Shown piece after piece: positions 6,016-6,093 of a DNA stretch of 6,093 bases. Position 1 is the stretch's first letter, and every line of letters starts with the position of its first letter. The translations under genes were made by a program, and so were the position numbers. The notes below the pieces were generated by a model. That model ran no database searches. It was given only the letters and a program-made list of their open reading frames with translations, and was not told the origin of the DNA. The DNA comes from Spirochaetales bacterium (GTDB lineage Bacteria; Spirochaetota; Spirochaetia; DSM-27196; SLST01), in assembly GCA_030642995.1 (NCBI GenBank), contig DAOWMR010000185.1, positions 1 to 6,093 of the forward strand, written 5' to 3'.

Positions 6016-6093
6016 ATGCAACTTGACGGAAAGATCTGTGTAGTCACCGGCGGGGCCCGTGGGATCGGGCGGGCAATGGTGGAGCGGTTCGCC
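6016..6093 (+). CDS. SDR-family oxidoreductase, 5' fragment
   Basis: Only the first 26 codons are inside the window; the gene runs off the end. The fragment has the SDR nucleotide-binding start: the beta strand KICVVTGG followed by the TGxxxGIG motif (TGGARGIG, residues 11-18) and the start of the next helix (RAMVERFA). This identifies a classical NAD(P)-dependent short-chain dehydrogenase/reductase, of the broad group that includes FabG and many alcohol and sugar dehydrogenases. The catalytic Ser-Tyr-Lys part is not visible, so substrate and cofactor preference are open. AGGAG at 6005-6009 is a good RBS six bases before ATG 6016, and the gene follows the KAS III-like gene by 9 bp. A reductase acting on a 3-oxoacyl product would make sense beside it, but that is inference. 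Confidence 0.85.
   Translation, partial: MQLDGKICVVTGGARGIGRAMVERFA

Overview
The window holds one plus-strand operon, complete at its 5' end and cut off at its 3' end. It encodes a branched-chain-amino-acid-type (HAAT/Liv family) ABC importer, followed by a KAS III-like condensing-enzyme homologue and the first 26 codons of a short-chain dehydrogenase/reductase. DNA is moderately GC-rich (estimated by eye at high-50s percent). The substrate-binding protein has a signal peptide ending in Ala-Phe-Ala followed by a Thr/Ser/Glu/Gly-rich mature start. That style is common in free-living Spirochaetaceae, so I suggest a spirochaete host, but only as an inference from one leader peptide.

Layout. 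Bases 1-322 contain no gene I can support. They do contain a perfect 16-bp inverted repeat (234-249 / 297-312) enclosing two smaller potential hairpins. A near-consensus sigma-70-type promoter follows (TTGACA at 323-328, 17-bp spacer, CATAAT at 346-351), then a strong ribosome-binding site and the substrate-binding protein gene (396-1619). An 87-bp gap carrying a very GC-rich stem-loop (1645-1680) separates it from the first permease (1707-2630). From there the genes are tightly packed: permease 2 (2627-3574), ATPase 1 (3567-4307) and ATPase 2 (4294-4995) overlap their predecessors by 4, 8 and 14 bp. The KAS III-like gene (5005-6006) starts 9 bp after ATPase 2, and the SDR gene (6016 onward) 9 bp after that.

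How the parts fit. The binding protein would capture a small solute outside the cytoplasmic membrane and deliver it to the LivH/LivM-type channel, driven by the LivG/LivF-type ATPase pair. The two enzyme genes are apparently translated from the same message. This suggests that the substrate may be a carboxylic or keto acid, or an acyl precursor handled by the thiolase-fold enzyme and the SDR, rather than simply leucine, isoleucine or valine. That is inference.

Points of most interest are the combination of transporter with KAS III-like and SDR genes; a His in the KAS III-like protein where FabH has its active-site Asn; a LivG-type ATPase without a recognisable LSGGQ signature paired with a LivF-type ATPase without the H-loop His, which predicts one competent and one degenerate ATP site; and the two structured non-coding elements. 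I found no mobile element, CRISPR array, tRNA or rRNA.
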